From Dyadobacter bucti (GTDB lineage Bacteria > Bacteroidota > Bacteroidia > Cytophagales > Spirosomataceae): a DNA stretch of 64,000 nucleotides. Below the pieces are notes generated by a model, which did not search any database, was not told the origin of the DNA, and saw nothing but the letters and a program-made list of their open reading frames with translations. This document shows, piece after piece, positions 1-7,548 of the stretch. The first letter of the stretch is position 1; every line of letters begins with the position of its first letter. The translations under genes and the position numbers were made by a program. Location of the stretch: NCBI RefSeq assembly GCF_005869225.1, contig NZ_SWFP01000008.1, positions 342,521 through 406,520 on the forward strand. Direction: 5' to 3'.

Positions 1-1069
1 CAACGCCTCCCAGAAGTCCGTTTCTCGTCAGTGCAAACCGGTATTCCGACTCGAAATAAAGCAGATTAGTACTTCTGAACCGGCCCTGGATATAACCACG
101 ACCGATATTATTGGACGGATCCCATCCGGTACTGGGCAAATCGAGGTACGGAGGTTTACCGCCGATAGTGAGCCAGTTATAATTCCAGAACGCCAGCGTA
201 TTCTGGCTACCTCGCGGCAAGTTTATATATTTCCGCACATCTATCACCAGCGACTGCCAGTTGCTCGTACTACCCAAGCCTTTCATATTTGGTCTGAACT
301 GAATATTGGTATACAATCCATGTAAGGGATTGATGGAATTGGTTCGGCTGTCGTAAGAAATCGTGGCAACAGGCCCCACAGAAGACGATTTCCGGCCAAG
401 CCCATAAGTTTCAATATCTTCGTTTTTCTTCTCAGGGTCCTCCTCCTGCCGGATATCCCAGCGTTTGTCGTAGAAAAACCCAAGTCCCACAAAAAAAGAT
501 TTCCCGATCTTTTTCAAAACCGACTGATGCAAGCGAAGATGCTTGTATTCCAGCCTGAATGCGTCACCCAGCTTGGTATCGGAGCCGAGGCCATAAGTAT
601 CCTGCGGATATTTAAAAAACCGCCAGTCTACGATAAAATTATAATTGTTATTCCTCGTCCAGATATTGGCCTGCACCGGAATAGTCATTTGCTTGTATTC
701 GGTGTAGATAAAATTGGTAGTAATACTGGAAATGTTGGTTGTCTTGGGATTGCTGGTGTAAAAAGCTGTGTTGACATTGATCGAGCCCGTCAATCCCGAC
801 GAAAGGGTATAACCCAAAGCCGGAACTATTGAAAATATTGGCTTACCCGATCTGATCTTGGGAACCCTGTTCAATGAATCAGACTTGTTCTTGTTTTTCC
901 ATTGTTTAAAAATATCGATAATATCCTTTTGCCCCGCTTTACGTACGGAGTCAGTTTCTGATGTGGTAATCGTCTTCACTTCCTCTATCCGCAAAATGCA
1001 TACCGATGCCGCCAGACGGCTCATGGTCAGGGAGATTAAAAGGGTTAATATGCAGGTGGCCTTTTTCAA
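1..1069 (-). CDS. Omp85/BamA-type surface antigen barrel protein (partial, cut by window edge)
   Basis: The reverse strand is open from a TTG at 1069 to the window edge, giving 356 residues with no stop. A TGA stop lies two codons before the TTG, so the start cannot be further upstream. The first 22 residues (basic LKK, hydrophobic run, small residues) form a signal peptide. The rest is rich in alternating aromatic and polar residues typical of barrel strands. The stretch ISYDSRTNSINPLHGLY resembles the conserved Y-D-x-R-x-N...P-x-G motif of Omp85/surface-antigen (D15) barrels. The product is expected in the outer membrane. No POTRA repeat is visible in the roughly 60 residues before the barrel, so it may be a barrel-only relative of BamA rather than BamA itself. 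A terminator separates it from icd upstream. Confidence 0.75.
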   Translation of the reverse strand, partial: MKKATCILTLLISLTMSRLAASVCILRIEEVKTITTSETDSVRKAGQKDIIDIFKQWKNKNKSDSLNRVPKIRSGKPIFSIVPALGYTLSSGLTGSINVNTAFYTSNPKTTNISSITTNFIYTEYKQMTIPVQANIWTRNNNYNFIVDWRFFKYPQDTYGLGSDTKLGDAFRLEYKHLRLHQSVLKKIGKSFFVGLGFFYDKRWDIRQEEDPEKKNEDIETYGLGRKSSSVGPVATISYDSRTNSINPLHGLYTNIQFRPNMKGLGSTSNWQSLVIDVRKYINLPRGSQNTLAFWNYNWLTIGGKPPYLDLPSTGWDPSNNIGRGYIQGRFRSTNLLYFESEYRFALTRNGLLGGV

Positions 1070-1126
1070 TAGTCAGGTTTATAAGCGGATACTAGTAATT
1101 TATAATAAAATGATACCCGCAACAAC

Positions 1127-1162
1127 AAAAGCGGCCAGTTTCTGGTGAAACCGGCCGCTTTT
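1127..1162. terminator. Symmetrical terminator downstream of icd
   Basis: AAAAGCGGCC (1127-1136) and GGCCGCTTTT (1153-1162) form a perfect 10-bp outer stem. A second inner stem (GTTTC/GAAAC) closes a TGGT loop. A- and T-runs flank the hairpin on both sides, so it could work in either direction. It sits 19 bp beyond the icd stop and ahead of the Omp85-type gene, whose promoter must therefore lie in 1070-1126. Confidence 0.85.
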
Positions 1163-1180
1163 GCCAAAAATAAATTGGTA

Positions 1181-2392
1181 TTATGCCAATGCAGCTTTCA
1201 GATTGGTATCGATGGCTTCAAGGAATTCCTCCGTGTACAGGTAATGGTCACCATGTTTCACGTCGTTACCATAAATTCCCACAGCAAGATCCTTGGTCAT
1301 TTTTCCACTTTCCACAGTTTCGATACACACCTTTTCAAGAGCCAGACAGAAATCGATCAGCGGCTGGTTGTCATCCAGTTTTCCACGGAATGCCAAACCG
1401 CGCGTCCATGCGAAAATTGAAGCGATCGGGTTGGTAGAAGTTGGTTTTCCTTTTTGATGCTCGCGGTAGTGACGGGTCACAGTTCCGTGTGCAGCTTCGG
1501 CTTCCATTGTTTTGCCGTCGGGCGTAACCAACACGGAAGTCATCAAGCCGAGTGAGCCAAAACCTTGCGCAACTGTATCAGACTGAACGTCACCATCATA
1601 GTTTTTACAAGCCCAAACAAAGTTACCTTCCCACTTCAATGCAGAAGCAACCATGTCATCAATCAGACGGTGCTCATAGTGTACTTTTCCCGCATATTCC
1701 TGATCGTAAATTTCCTGGAAAATATCCTTGAAACGTCCGTCGTATTTTTTCAGGATCGTATTTTTTGTTGAAAGGTATAGCGGCCAGCCTTTATCCTGCG
1801 CAACATTGAAACAAGCACGGGCAAATCCACGGATCGACTCGTCGATGTTATACATTCCCATCGCAACACCAGGTCCTTTGAACTGATACACTTCGTGCTC
1901 GATCACATTGCCATCTTCTCCTTCGAATTTGATGGTAAGCTTACCTTTTCCAGGTACTACAAAATCAGTTGCTTTATATTGATCACCGAAAGCGTGACGA
2001 CCAACGATAATAGGTGCAGTCCAGTTGGTTACCAATCGGGGAACATTGCTCATCACGATAGGCTCACGGAATACAGTACCATCCAGGATGTTACGGATCG
2101 TTCCGTTTGGAGACTTCCACATTTGTTTCAAATTGAACTCAGTTACGCGATCTTCGTCAGGCGTAATGGTAGCGCATTTGATACCAACACCATATTCTTT
2201 AATTGCGTTGGCTGCATCTATTGTTACCTGATCGTTCGTTTCATCACGATATTCAACACCTAAATCGTAATATTTGATATCTACATCCAGATAAGGTAAA
2301 ATAAGTTTTTCTTTGATAAACTTCCAGATAATTCTGGTCATTTCGTCTCCGTCAAGTTCCACTACGGGATTTGCAACTTTAATTTTGCTCAT
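1181..2392 (-). CDS. icd: NADP-dependent isocitrate dehydrogenase (eukaryote-like, subfamily II)
   Basis: This 403-residue protein oxidatively decarboxylates isocitrate to 2-oxoglutarate in the TCA cycle and makes NADPH. Its length and motifs match the homodimeric IDH1/IDH2-type enzymes rather than the E. coli Icd type. The substrate-binding segment SPNGTIRNILDGTVFR covers residues 94-109, with Arg100 and Arg109. GRHAFGDQYKATDF at 131-144 contains the equivalent of human IDH1 Arg132. The metal-binding region YDGDVQSD and the NADP-binding AEAAHGTVTRHY lie in the C-terminal third. The ATG start is preceded by an A/T-rich leader without a clear Shine-Dalgarno sequence. It is probably monocistronic, since a terminator follows and the upstream gene diverges. 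Confidence 0.97.
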   Translation of the reverse strand: MSKIKVANPVVELDGDEMTRIIWKFIKEKLILPYLDVDIKYYDLGVEYRDETNDQVTIDAANAIKEYGVGIKCATITPDEDRVTEFNLKQMWKSPNGTIRNILDGTVFREPIVMSNVPRLVTNWTAPIIVGRHAFGDQYKATDFVVPGKGKLTIKFEGEDGNVIEHEVYQFKGPGVAMGMYNIDESIRGFARACFNVAQDKGWPLYLSTKNTILKKYDGRFKDIFQEIYDQEYAGKVHYEHRLIDDMVASALKWEGNFVWACKNYDGDVQSDTVAQGFGSLGLMTSVLVTPDGKTMEAEAAHGTVTRHYREHQKGKPTSTNPIASIFAWTRGLAFRGKLDDNQPLIDFCLALEKVCIETVESGKMTKDLAVGIYGNDVKHGDHYLYTEEFLEAIDTNLKAALA

Positions 2393-2540
2393 GTCTTATT
2401 TCTATACTATAGTTAAAGATTTTTTAAAACGCGAGCGTGAAAGTACAAACAATAGCGTAAAAAGGCGAAAAAAGAAGGATTAAGTCTGGGCCTGCCGGCA
2501 ACTTTTTAGAGAATAAAGAACTGGTAATGAACACAACGGG

Positions 2541-2572
2541 ATTTGATATAAAAAATATTTCATTTGATATAA
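2541..2572 (+). repeat. 11-bp direct repeat spaced 21 bp, upstream of folate cyclo-ligase gene
   Basis: ATTTGATATAA occurs at 2541-2551 and again at 2562-2572, a spacing of 21 bp or about two helical turns. Each copy contains TTTG, which resembles the -33 element of Bacteroidota promoters. The pair lies 25-55 bp before the preferred start of the folate gene. It may be tandem binding sites or duplicated promoter parts; no known regulator is recognised. Confidence 0.4.
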
Positions 2573-2596
2573 TGTATTGCAAACATGCATGCTGAC

Positions 2597-3175
2597 ATGG
2601 ATAAATCTTCTCTCCGCCAGGAATATATAAGTAAAAGAAAGGCGCTCGAAGCCATCGACCTTGCGCAAAAAATGGCGGCAGTTTCCGCGAATGTCCGTAA
2701 ATATCTGAAAGACAAAGAATTCAATATTTTACACACATTTTTGCCTCAGCGTAATTCCAAAGAGGTCGATACCTGGCCAATTATCGATATGGTCAGACGG
2801 GAATATCCTTCGGTTTCGATTGCTTCACCCTATATTATTCCGGGAACCAGGGAGATGGAACATTATCTGATTTCAGCTGAAACATCGCTGATCGAAAATC
2901 AATGGAAAATCCCCGAACCTGACCCTTTGACTTCTCAAAAAGTTGATCCTGAGCAGATTGATGCCATTTTTGTCCCACTGCTTGCTTTTGATTTGAAAGG
3001 ATACAGAGTAGGATACGGCGGGGGATACTATGACCGGTTTTTAAAAAAATGCAGACCGGATGCCATTAAAATTGGTCTGTCTTTTTTTGATCCTGTTGAA
3101 AAAATTGAGGACAAAGATCAATATGACGTTCCGCTTGATATCTGTATCGCCCCTACAAAAATTCACCTGTTCTGA
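2597..3175 (+). CDS. fau: 5-formyltetrahydrofolate cyclo-ligase
   Basis: This 192-residue protein converts 5-formyl-THF to 5,10-methenyl-THF using ATP, salvaging folate. The signature region FVPLLAFDLKGYRVGYGGGYYDRFL lies in the C-terminal third, with the glycine-rich phosphate-binding stretch GYGGGYYDR. The N-terminal KSSLRQEYISKRKAL matches the family's first helix, with its conserved lysine and arginines. An ATG also exists four codons upstream at 2585. I prefer 2597 because the family normally begins just before the LR...R helix. The gene diverges from icd across about 200 bp and is followed by asd on the same strand, but 190 bp and a new promoter separate them. Confidence 0.92.
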   Translation: MDKSSLRQEYISKRKALEAIDLAQKMAAVSANVRKYLKDKEFNILHTFLPQRNSKEVDTWPIIDMVRREYPSVSIASPYIIPGTREMEHYLISAETSLIENQWKIPEPDPLTSQKVDPEQIDAIFVPLLAFDLKGYRVGYGGGYYDRFLKKCRPDAIKIGLSFFDPVEKIEDKDQYDVPLDICIAPTKIHLF

Positions 3176-3284
3176 CTATGCCCTTCTATTGTTCCGACAC
3201 TCATTAATGTTCAGATTTGCCCTTAAATCCTGAATTTAAATACATTAAATGAGGCCCAAACACAATTCATTCTAAAATTCCTCG

Positions 3285-3292
3285 TAAATTTG
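3285..3292 (+). promoter_or_regulatory. -7 promoter element for asd
   Basis: TAAATTTG matches the Bacteroidota -7 consensus TAnnTTTG exactly and lies 77 bp before the asd ATG. No clean TTTG is seen 19-21 bp upstream, so the -33 half is weak. Transcription would start near 3299, leaving a leader of about 70 nt. Confidence 0.45.
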
Positions 3293-3368
3293 CGGCACTT
3301 TTCAGAATCCTTTTTGGACAAGAAGAGTTGTAAGTTATATCATATCCATTTTTAATCTTAATGCAAGA

Positions 3369-4379
3369 ATGAAAATCGCAGTAGTAGGCGCTACCGGTCT
3401 GGTGGGCGGCGAAATCCTCAAAGTGCTCGAAGAGCGTAATTTCCCGGTAACGGAATTATTAGCCGTTGCATCTGAAAGATCTGTTGGTAAGGAAGTTACA
3501 TTCAAGGGTAAACAGATAAAGGTGATCGGATTTGAGGAAGCGATTGCAGCCAAACCTGAAATAGCGATATTCTCAGCAGGCGGCGGCACATCCCTTGAAC
3601 TTGCCCCAAGATTTGCCGAAGCTGGTATTACCGTTATTGACAACTCTTCTGCATGGCGCATGGACCCGACCAAAAAACTGGTTGTTCCTGAAATTAATGC
3701 AGGTGAATTGACGAAAGAAGATAAGATCATTGCAAATCCAAACTGCTCAACTATTCAGATGGTGGTGGTTTTGAACCCTTTGCATAAGAAATATAAAATC
3801 AAACGCGTGGTTGTTTCAACCTACCAGTCTGTAACCGGAACTGGCAAGGCGGCAGTAGATCAGCTTTTCTCTGAGCGCGCAGGTGACCATAGCAAAGGCA
3901 ATGTGTATCCGCATCAGATCGACCTAAACGTATTGCCGCATATCGACGTGTTCCTCGACAACGGTTATACCAAGGAAGAAATGAAAATGACGAACGAAAC
4001 GAAGAAAATCATGGGCGACGACAGCATTGCTGTTACTGCCACAACCGTTCGTATTCCGACTATTGGCGGTCACTCTGAGGCAGTTAACATCGAATTCGAA
4101 AATGAATTTGATCTGGACGAAGTTCGCCGGATTTTGAGCGAAGCTGAAGGTGTGATTATCCAGGATGACCCGAAAAATGCTGTGTATCCAATGCCTTTGA
4201 CAGCTCACGGAAAGGACGAAACGTTTGTTGGCCGTATCCGTCGCGACGAATCTCAGCCTAAAACACTGAACCTCTGGATCGTAGCTGACAATCTTCGTAA
4301 AGGAGCAGCAACCAATACTGTTCAGATTGCCGAATTTCTGGCAAAGCATGAACTCGTAGCAGTAGCTCAGGAAGCTTAA
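3369..4379 (+). CDS. asd: Aspartate-semialdehyde dehydrogenase
   Basis: This 336-residue enzyme reduces aspartyl phosphate to aspartate semialdehyde, the branch-point reaction for lysine/diaminopimelate, threonine and methionine. The N-terminal nucleotide-binding motif GATGLVGGE is at residues 7-15. The catalytic cysteine is Cys126 in NPNCSTIQ. The later STYQSVTGTGKAAV segment and the histidine in IGGHSEAVN fit substrate binding. Length is normal for the family. The ATG start directly precedes the Rossmann first strand. Asd ends 20 bp before a terminator that it shares with the converging nuoD. Confidence 0.97.
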   Translation: MKIAVVGATGLVGGEILKVLEERNFPVTELLAVASERSVGKEVTFKGKQIKVIGFEEAIAAKPEIAIFSAGGGTSLELAPRFAEAGITVIDNSSAWRMDPTKKLVVPEINAGELTKEDKIIANPNCSTIQMVVVLNPLHKKYKIKRVVVSTYQSVTGTGKAAVDQLFSERAGDHSKGNVYPHQIDLNVLPHIDVFLDNGYTKEEMKMTNETKKIMGDDSIAVTATTVRIPTIGGHSEAVNIEFENEFDLDEVRRILSEAEGVIIQDDPKNAVYPMPLTAHGKDETFVGRIRRDESQPKTLNLWIVADNLRKGAATNTVQIAEFLAKHELVAVAQEA

Positions 4380-4398
4380 TATTGATAAAAGTTTTGAG

Positions 4399-4427
4399 AA
4401 AGGAGCTGCCGGAAGGTGGCTCCTTTT
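4399..4427. terminator. Shared terminator between asd and nuoD
   Basis: AAAGGAGC and GCTCCTTT pair perfectly, extended by TGCC/GGTG with two G-T pairs, closing a GGAA tetraloop. A T-run follows on the plus strand and another on the minus strand (the A-run before the stem). It ends immediately before the nuoD stop codon at 4428-4430, so it serves both convergent genes. Confidence 0.85.
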
Positions 4428-5645
4428 TTAGCGGTCTACCTCGCCCATTACCACGTCGATAGACCCGATAATAGCGACCAGATCGGCCAATAATGCTCCT
4501 TTTGACATTTCACCAATCACTGACAGATTATTGAACGAACAGGCCCGGGCCTTGCAGCGAACCGGAATATCCGACCGCCCGTCAGTCCGGAAGAAGAAGC
4601 CGAGCTCGCCCTTCGGGTTTTCCGCACGAACGTAAAAATCCATCGCTTTCGGGCGGATCTTTTTGGGCACAACTGCCTGAGGATCAAAACCGCGGGTACG
4701 TTTATAGTCGCCGGTTAGCTGAACCAGACTTTGTTCAATCAGCTTCAAAGATTCCTGACATTCCACTACCCTGACCCAGGTACGGTCCCAGCAATCGCCG
4801 ACGGTTCCCATTTTGCCTTCGCCTATCGGCACTTCAAAGTCGAGTTCGGGATATACCGAATAGCCGTCCACTTTCCTCAGATCATAGCGCAGCCCGGATC
4901 CCCTCAGCATAGGCCCCGTGCAGCCATAATTAATTGCGACGGGCATTGGAAGAACACCTACATTGGCCGTACGCTGAATAAATATTTTATTGTCGACCAC
5001 CAGCTGTTGTAACTCGGCCAGTTTTGGTTTCAGGTATTGTATAAATTCCAGGCAACGTTCTTCAAAGCCAACCGGCAAATCATAGAATAACCCACCGATC
5101 CAGATGTAATTGTAAAGCATTCTGGCTCCGCAGGTCCATTCCAGCAAACGCAGTATCTGTTCGCGGTCACGCATCATCCATAAAAATGGAGTATAGGCTC
5201 CGATATCCATTGCATAAGTGCCTAATGCAACAAAATGGGAAGCCAGCCGGTTGAGCTCGGCAACCACTACCCGTATATATTCTATCCTTTTGGGAATATC
5301 ATTCTCGATGCCCAACATACGTTCCACACCCATCACATACGCATGTTCCGAGTTCATAGCCGCAACGTAATCCATCCGGTCTACATAGGGTATGATTTGA
5401 TTGAAAGGGAGTGCCTCGGCGTGCTTTTCAAAACAACGGTGCAGGTAGCCAAGGTGCGGCACTACATCGACGACCACTTCGCCGTCAGTAACTACTTCCA
5501 GCCGAAGAACACCGTGGGTAGACGGATGCTGCGGACCCATATTTAATACCATTTCTTCAGTACGAAGATTTTCGGAGTTGTATTTTGTGGGAACCGAAAC
5601 GCTTAGATATTCTGGACGGTATTCGTACTGGATAGAATTGCTCAT
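4428..5645 (-). CDS. nuoD: NADH-quinone oxidoreductase subunit D (complex I 49-kDa subunit)
   Basis: This 405-residue protein is the hydrogenase-like large subunit of the complex I quinone module. The family signature NMGPQHPSTHGVLRLE is at residues 35-50, including the His-Pro-Ser-Thr-His loop at the quinone site. GYLHRCFEK and the C-terminal GSIDVVMGEVDR ending are also typical. It is unusual that no other nuo gene is near: the upstream partner on the same strand is a secreted glycosidase-like gene only 5 bp away, and asd converges downstream. The gene may be the genome's only nuoD separated from its operon, or a second copy. Sequence alone in this window cannot tell. Confidence 0.95.
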   Translation of the reverse strand: MSNSIQYEYRPEYLSVSVPTKYNSENLRTEEMVLNMGPQHPSTHGVLRLEVVTDGEVVVDVVPHLGYLHRCFEKHAEALPFNQIIPYVDRMDYVAAMNSEHAYVMGVERMLGIENDIPKRIEYIRVVVAELNRLASHFVALGTYAMDIGAYTPFLWMMRDREQILRLLEWTCGARMLYNYIWIGGLFYDLPVGFEERCLEFIQYLKPKLAELQQLVVDNKIFIQRTANVGVLPMPVAINYGCTGPMLRGSGLRYDLRKVDGYSVYPELDFEVPIGEGKMGTVGDCWDRTWVRVVECQESLKLIEQSLVQLTGDYKRTRGFDPQAVVPKKIRPKAMDFYVRAENPKGELGFFFRTDGRSDIPVRCKARACSFNNLSVIGEMSKGALLADLVAIIGSIDVVMGEVDR

Positions 5646-5650
5646 AGCAT

Positions 5651-7219
5651 TTAAAATCTTACTAATTTCTGATCATGGACTTCAACGCGTAAAGGCCCTA
5701 TTGGTCGCCCCTCGTTGTGCAGCCTGTCCACTGCCGTGACATAATAAACATACCTTTGTCCGCTTTCAGCATTGAGGTCTACAAAACGTTCCCCATCATA
5801 ACACATACCGATAATACGCCGGGGATCATGGGCAGTAGCCTTTTCGTCGGCCGAAAAACGATAAATCACATAATACCACGCGCGCTCTCCATCCGCAGCT
5901 GGATCCGATTTTTCCCAAGTCAGTTCGATACCCCGTGACAGCAAAGTAGCTTTAAGGCTCTTAGGGGACAAAGGGGGGATTTTATCCTTCCACGGCATAG
6001 TCGGAACCAAAGCCGGATACCTGAAAAAATCCCTTCGCAGCGAATCCACAAAACCCAGGCTATTGGCCCGCAGCGACCTTGAACTAAAAAAAATGGAACC
6101 GTCTGTCTCGCTTTCCCTGGCATACCGGATCTGGTTTGGAATCTCGGAAGGATTGGCCCAGTGCGTATCTTTATCCTTATAACCCACTCGGTAAGCGCCG
6201 GTTCCGATATACAAATGCCGCCCGTTGCTATTTTCCACCCACCAGTCGACCAGGTTTTTATAAGGTACTTTTCCAAAACCCGATGAAAAATAGATCTGTG
6301 GCGCGATATAGTCCATCCAACCCTCCTTTACCCATTTGCGGCTGTCAGCAAAGAGGTCATCATAAGAAGCTAATGCTCCATAGGTATTTGAACCCTCGGG
6401 ATCGGTACCTTTATTTCTCCAGACTCCAAAAGGGCTGATCCCAAATTTCAGTCTCGGGTTTACAGCTGTAAGTGCGTCATGGATCTGTTTGACCAGCAGA
6501 TCGATATTATGTCTTCTCCAGTCAGCCTTTTTCGCATATCCAGCACCGTATTTCCTGAAGGTTTCATCGTCCTGAATAACCTGTCCGGGAGCGGCATACG
6601 GATAGAAGTAATCGTCAAAATGTATGCCGTCTATATCATAGTTTTTAGCAACGTTTACAGTTATATCTGTAATAAACTGACGCACCTCGGGAATACCAAA
6701 ATTAAAAAGCTTATACCCGTCGTAGCTTAAAATCCATTCGGGATGTGTACGGCTGATGTTGTCGGAAGAAACACTGGTGGATGATTTGTGCACCAGCCGG
6801 TTCAGGTTGAGCCACGCATGAAATTCGAGCCCACGTCTGTGCGACTCATCGATCATGAAATCCAGAGGGTCCCATAATGGTTCCGGTTGTTTTCCCTGGC
6901 GGCCTGTCAGCCACTCCGACCAGGGCTCCGGGCTTTTAGCATAAAATGCATCTCCGGCCGCGCGAACTTGGACAAATACTGCATTCATGCCATTTTTTTT
7001 ATGAAAATCAAGAAGCGATGTGAATTCTTCCTGTTGCTCGCCTGGTATGAGATTTTTACTGCTGGGCCAGTCAATGTTATCGACAGTAGCAATCCAAACA
7101 GCTCTGAATTCTCTCTTAGGAGGCAAAACGTCTTCGGTTTCTGCAGATTGCGCAATGCAACTTTCCATCAAAAACATCATGATCGTAAAGGAAAGCACAA
7201 CTATTCTAATTTTTCTCAC
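5651..7219 (-). CDS. Secreted glycosyl-hydrolase-like protein (GHL10/DUF187) with C-terminal FnIII-like domain
   Basis: The 522-residue product starts at a GTG (7217-7219), followed by a signal peptide that probably ends near Ala-Gln-Ser at residues 23-25. A cysteine at 21 (MESC) makes a poor lipobox. Residues about 36-340 match the GHL10/DUF187 barrel seen in YngK-like proteins: FRAVWIATVDNIDWPS at the start, a GLEFHAWLNLNR strand, and DGIHFDDYFYPY near 197-208, where the acidic residues are probably catalytic. Residues about 415-520 (ELTWEKSD, YYVTAVDRL) look like a fibronectin type III domain. Substrate is unknown, perhaps a cell-wall or surface glycan. The gene runs directly into nuoD with a 5-bp gap, so the two are probably co-transcribed. 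Confidence 0.85.
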   Translation of the reverse strand: MRKIRIVVLSFTIMMFLMESCIAQSAETEDVLPPKREFRAVWIATVDNIDWPSSKNLIPGEQQEEFTSLLDFHKKNGMNAVFVQVRAAGDAFYAKSPEPWSEWLTGRQGKQPEPLWDPLDFMIDESHRRGLEFHAWLNLNRLVHKSSTSVSSDNISRTHPEWILSYDGYKLFNFGIPEVRQFITDITVNVAKNYDIDGIHFDDYFYPYAAPGQVIQDDETFRKYGAGYAKKADWRRHNIDLLVKQIHDALTAVNPRLKFGISPFGVWRNKGTDPEGSNTYGALASYDDLFADSRKWVKEGWMDYIAPQIYFSSGFGKVPYKNLVDWWVENSNGRHLYIGTGAYRVGYKDKDTHWANPSEIPNQIRYARESETDGSIFFSSRSLRANSLGFVDSLRRDFFRYPALVPTMPWKDKIPPLSPKSLKATLLSRGIELTWEKSDPAADGERAWYYVIYRFSADEKATAHDPRRIIGMCYDGERFVDLNAESGQRYVYYVTAVDRLHNEGRPIGPLRVEVHDQKLVRF

Positions 7220-7548
7220 TATCTAACCAATGCAAAATGTTAATCCGATCAAAGTAACGTAATTTGGAACAAAGTTAGCCGAGAACCACCTTAATTTCAT
7301 ACAAACAGGGTTTGATTTGCAGTATTCAAGCTTATTTACCCGTTTGAAAGCATTCTTGGCATTGTTATATTTTGGTTCTGAAAATGCAGATAGTGCTTCA
7401 ACACAGGCCAAATAAACATGCAACGGATTGTTGTAATTGTGAATAATTTTTCTGCATATTTATTGTGTAATTACAAGGATTTTTGTGATTTAAAACCAAC
7501 CAAGGTTGTCGCCATTACCCTAATAAACGTTTAAACCTGTATCCCATA
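7220..7548. other. Intergenic region between divergent genes (329 bp)
   Basis: This stretch must hold the promoters for the glycosidase-like gene (minus strand) and glycogen synthase (plus strand). No open frame in it looks like a protein. An 8-bp inverted repeat, TTGTAATT (7431-7438) and AATTACAA (7469-7476), flanks 30 bp about 75-120 bp before glycogen synthase. A near-consensus -7 box GATTTTTG lies just after it at 7478-7485. The dyad could be an operator, but arms this short and AT-rich can arise by chance. Confidence 0.4.

Noticed and set aside
7223..7423. 66-codon minus-strand frame in the 329-bp intergenic region
   Set aside because: No signal peptide, no motif and irregular composition; the region is better explained as divergent promoters.
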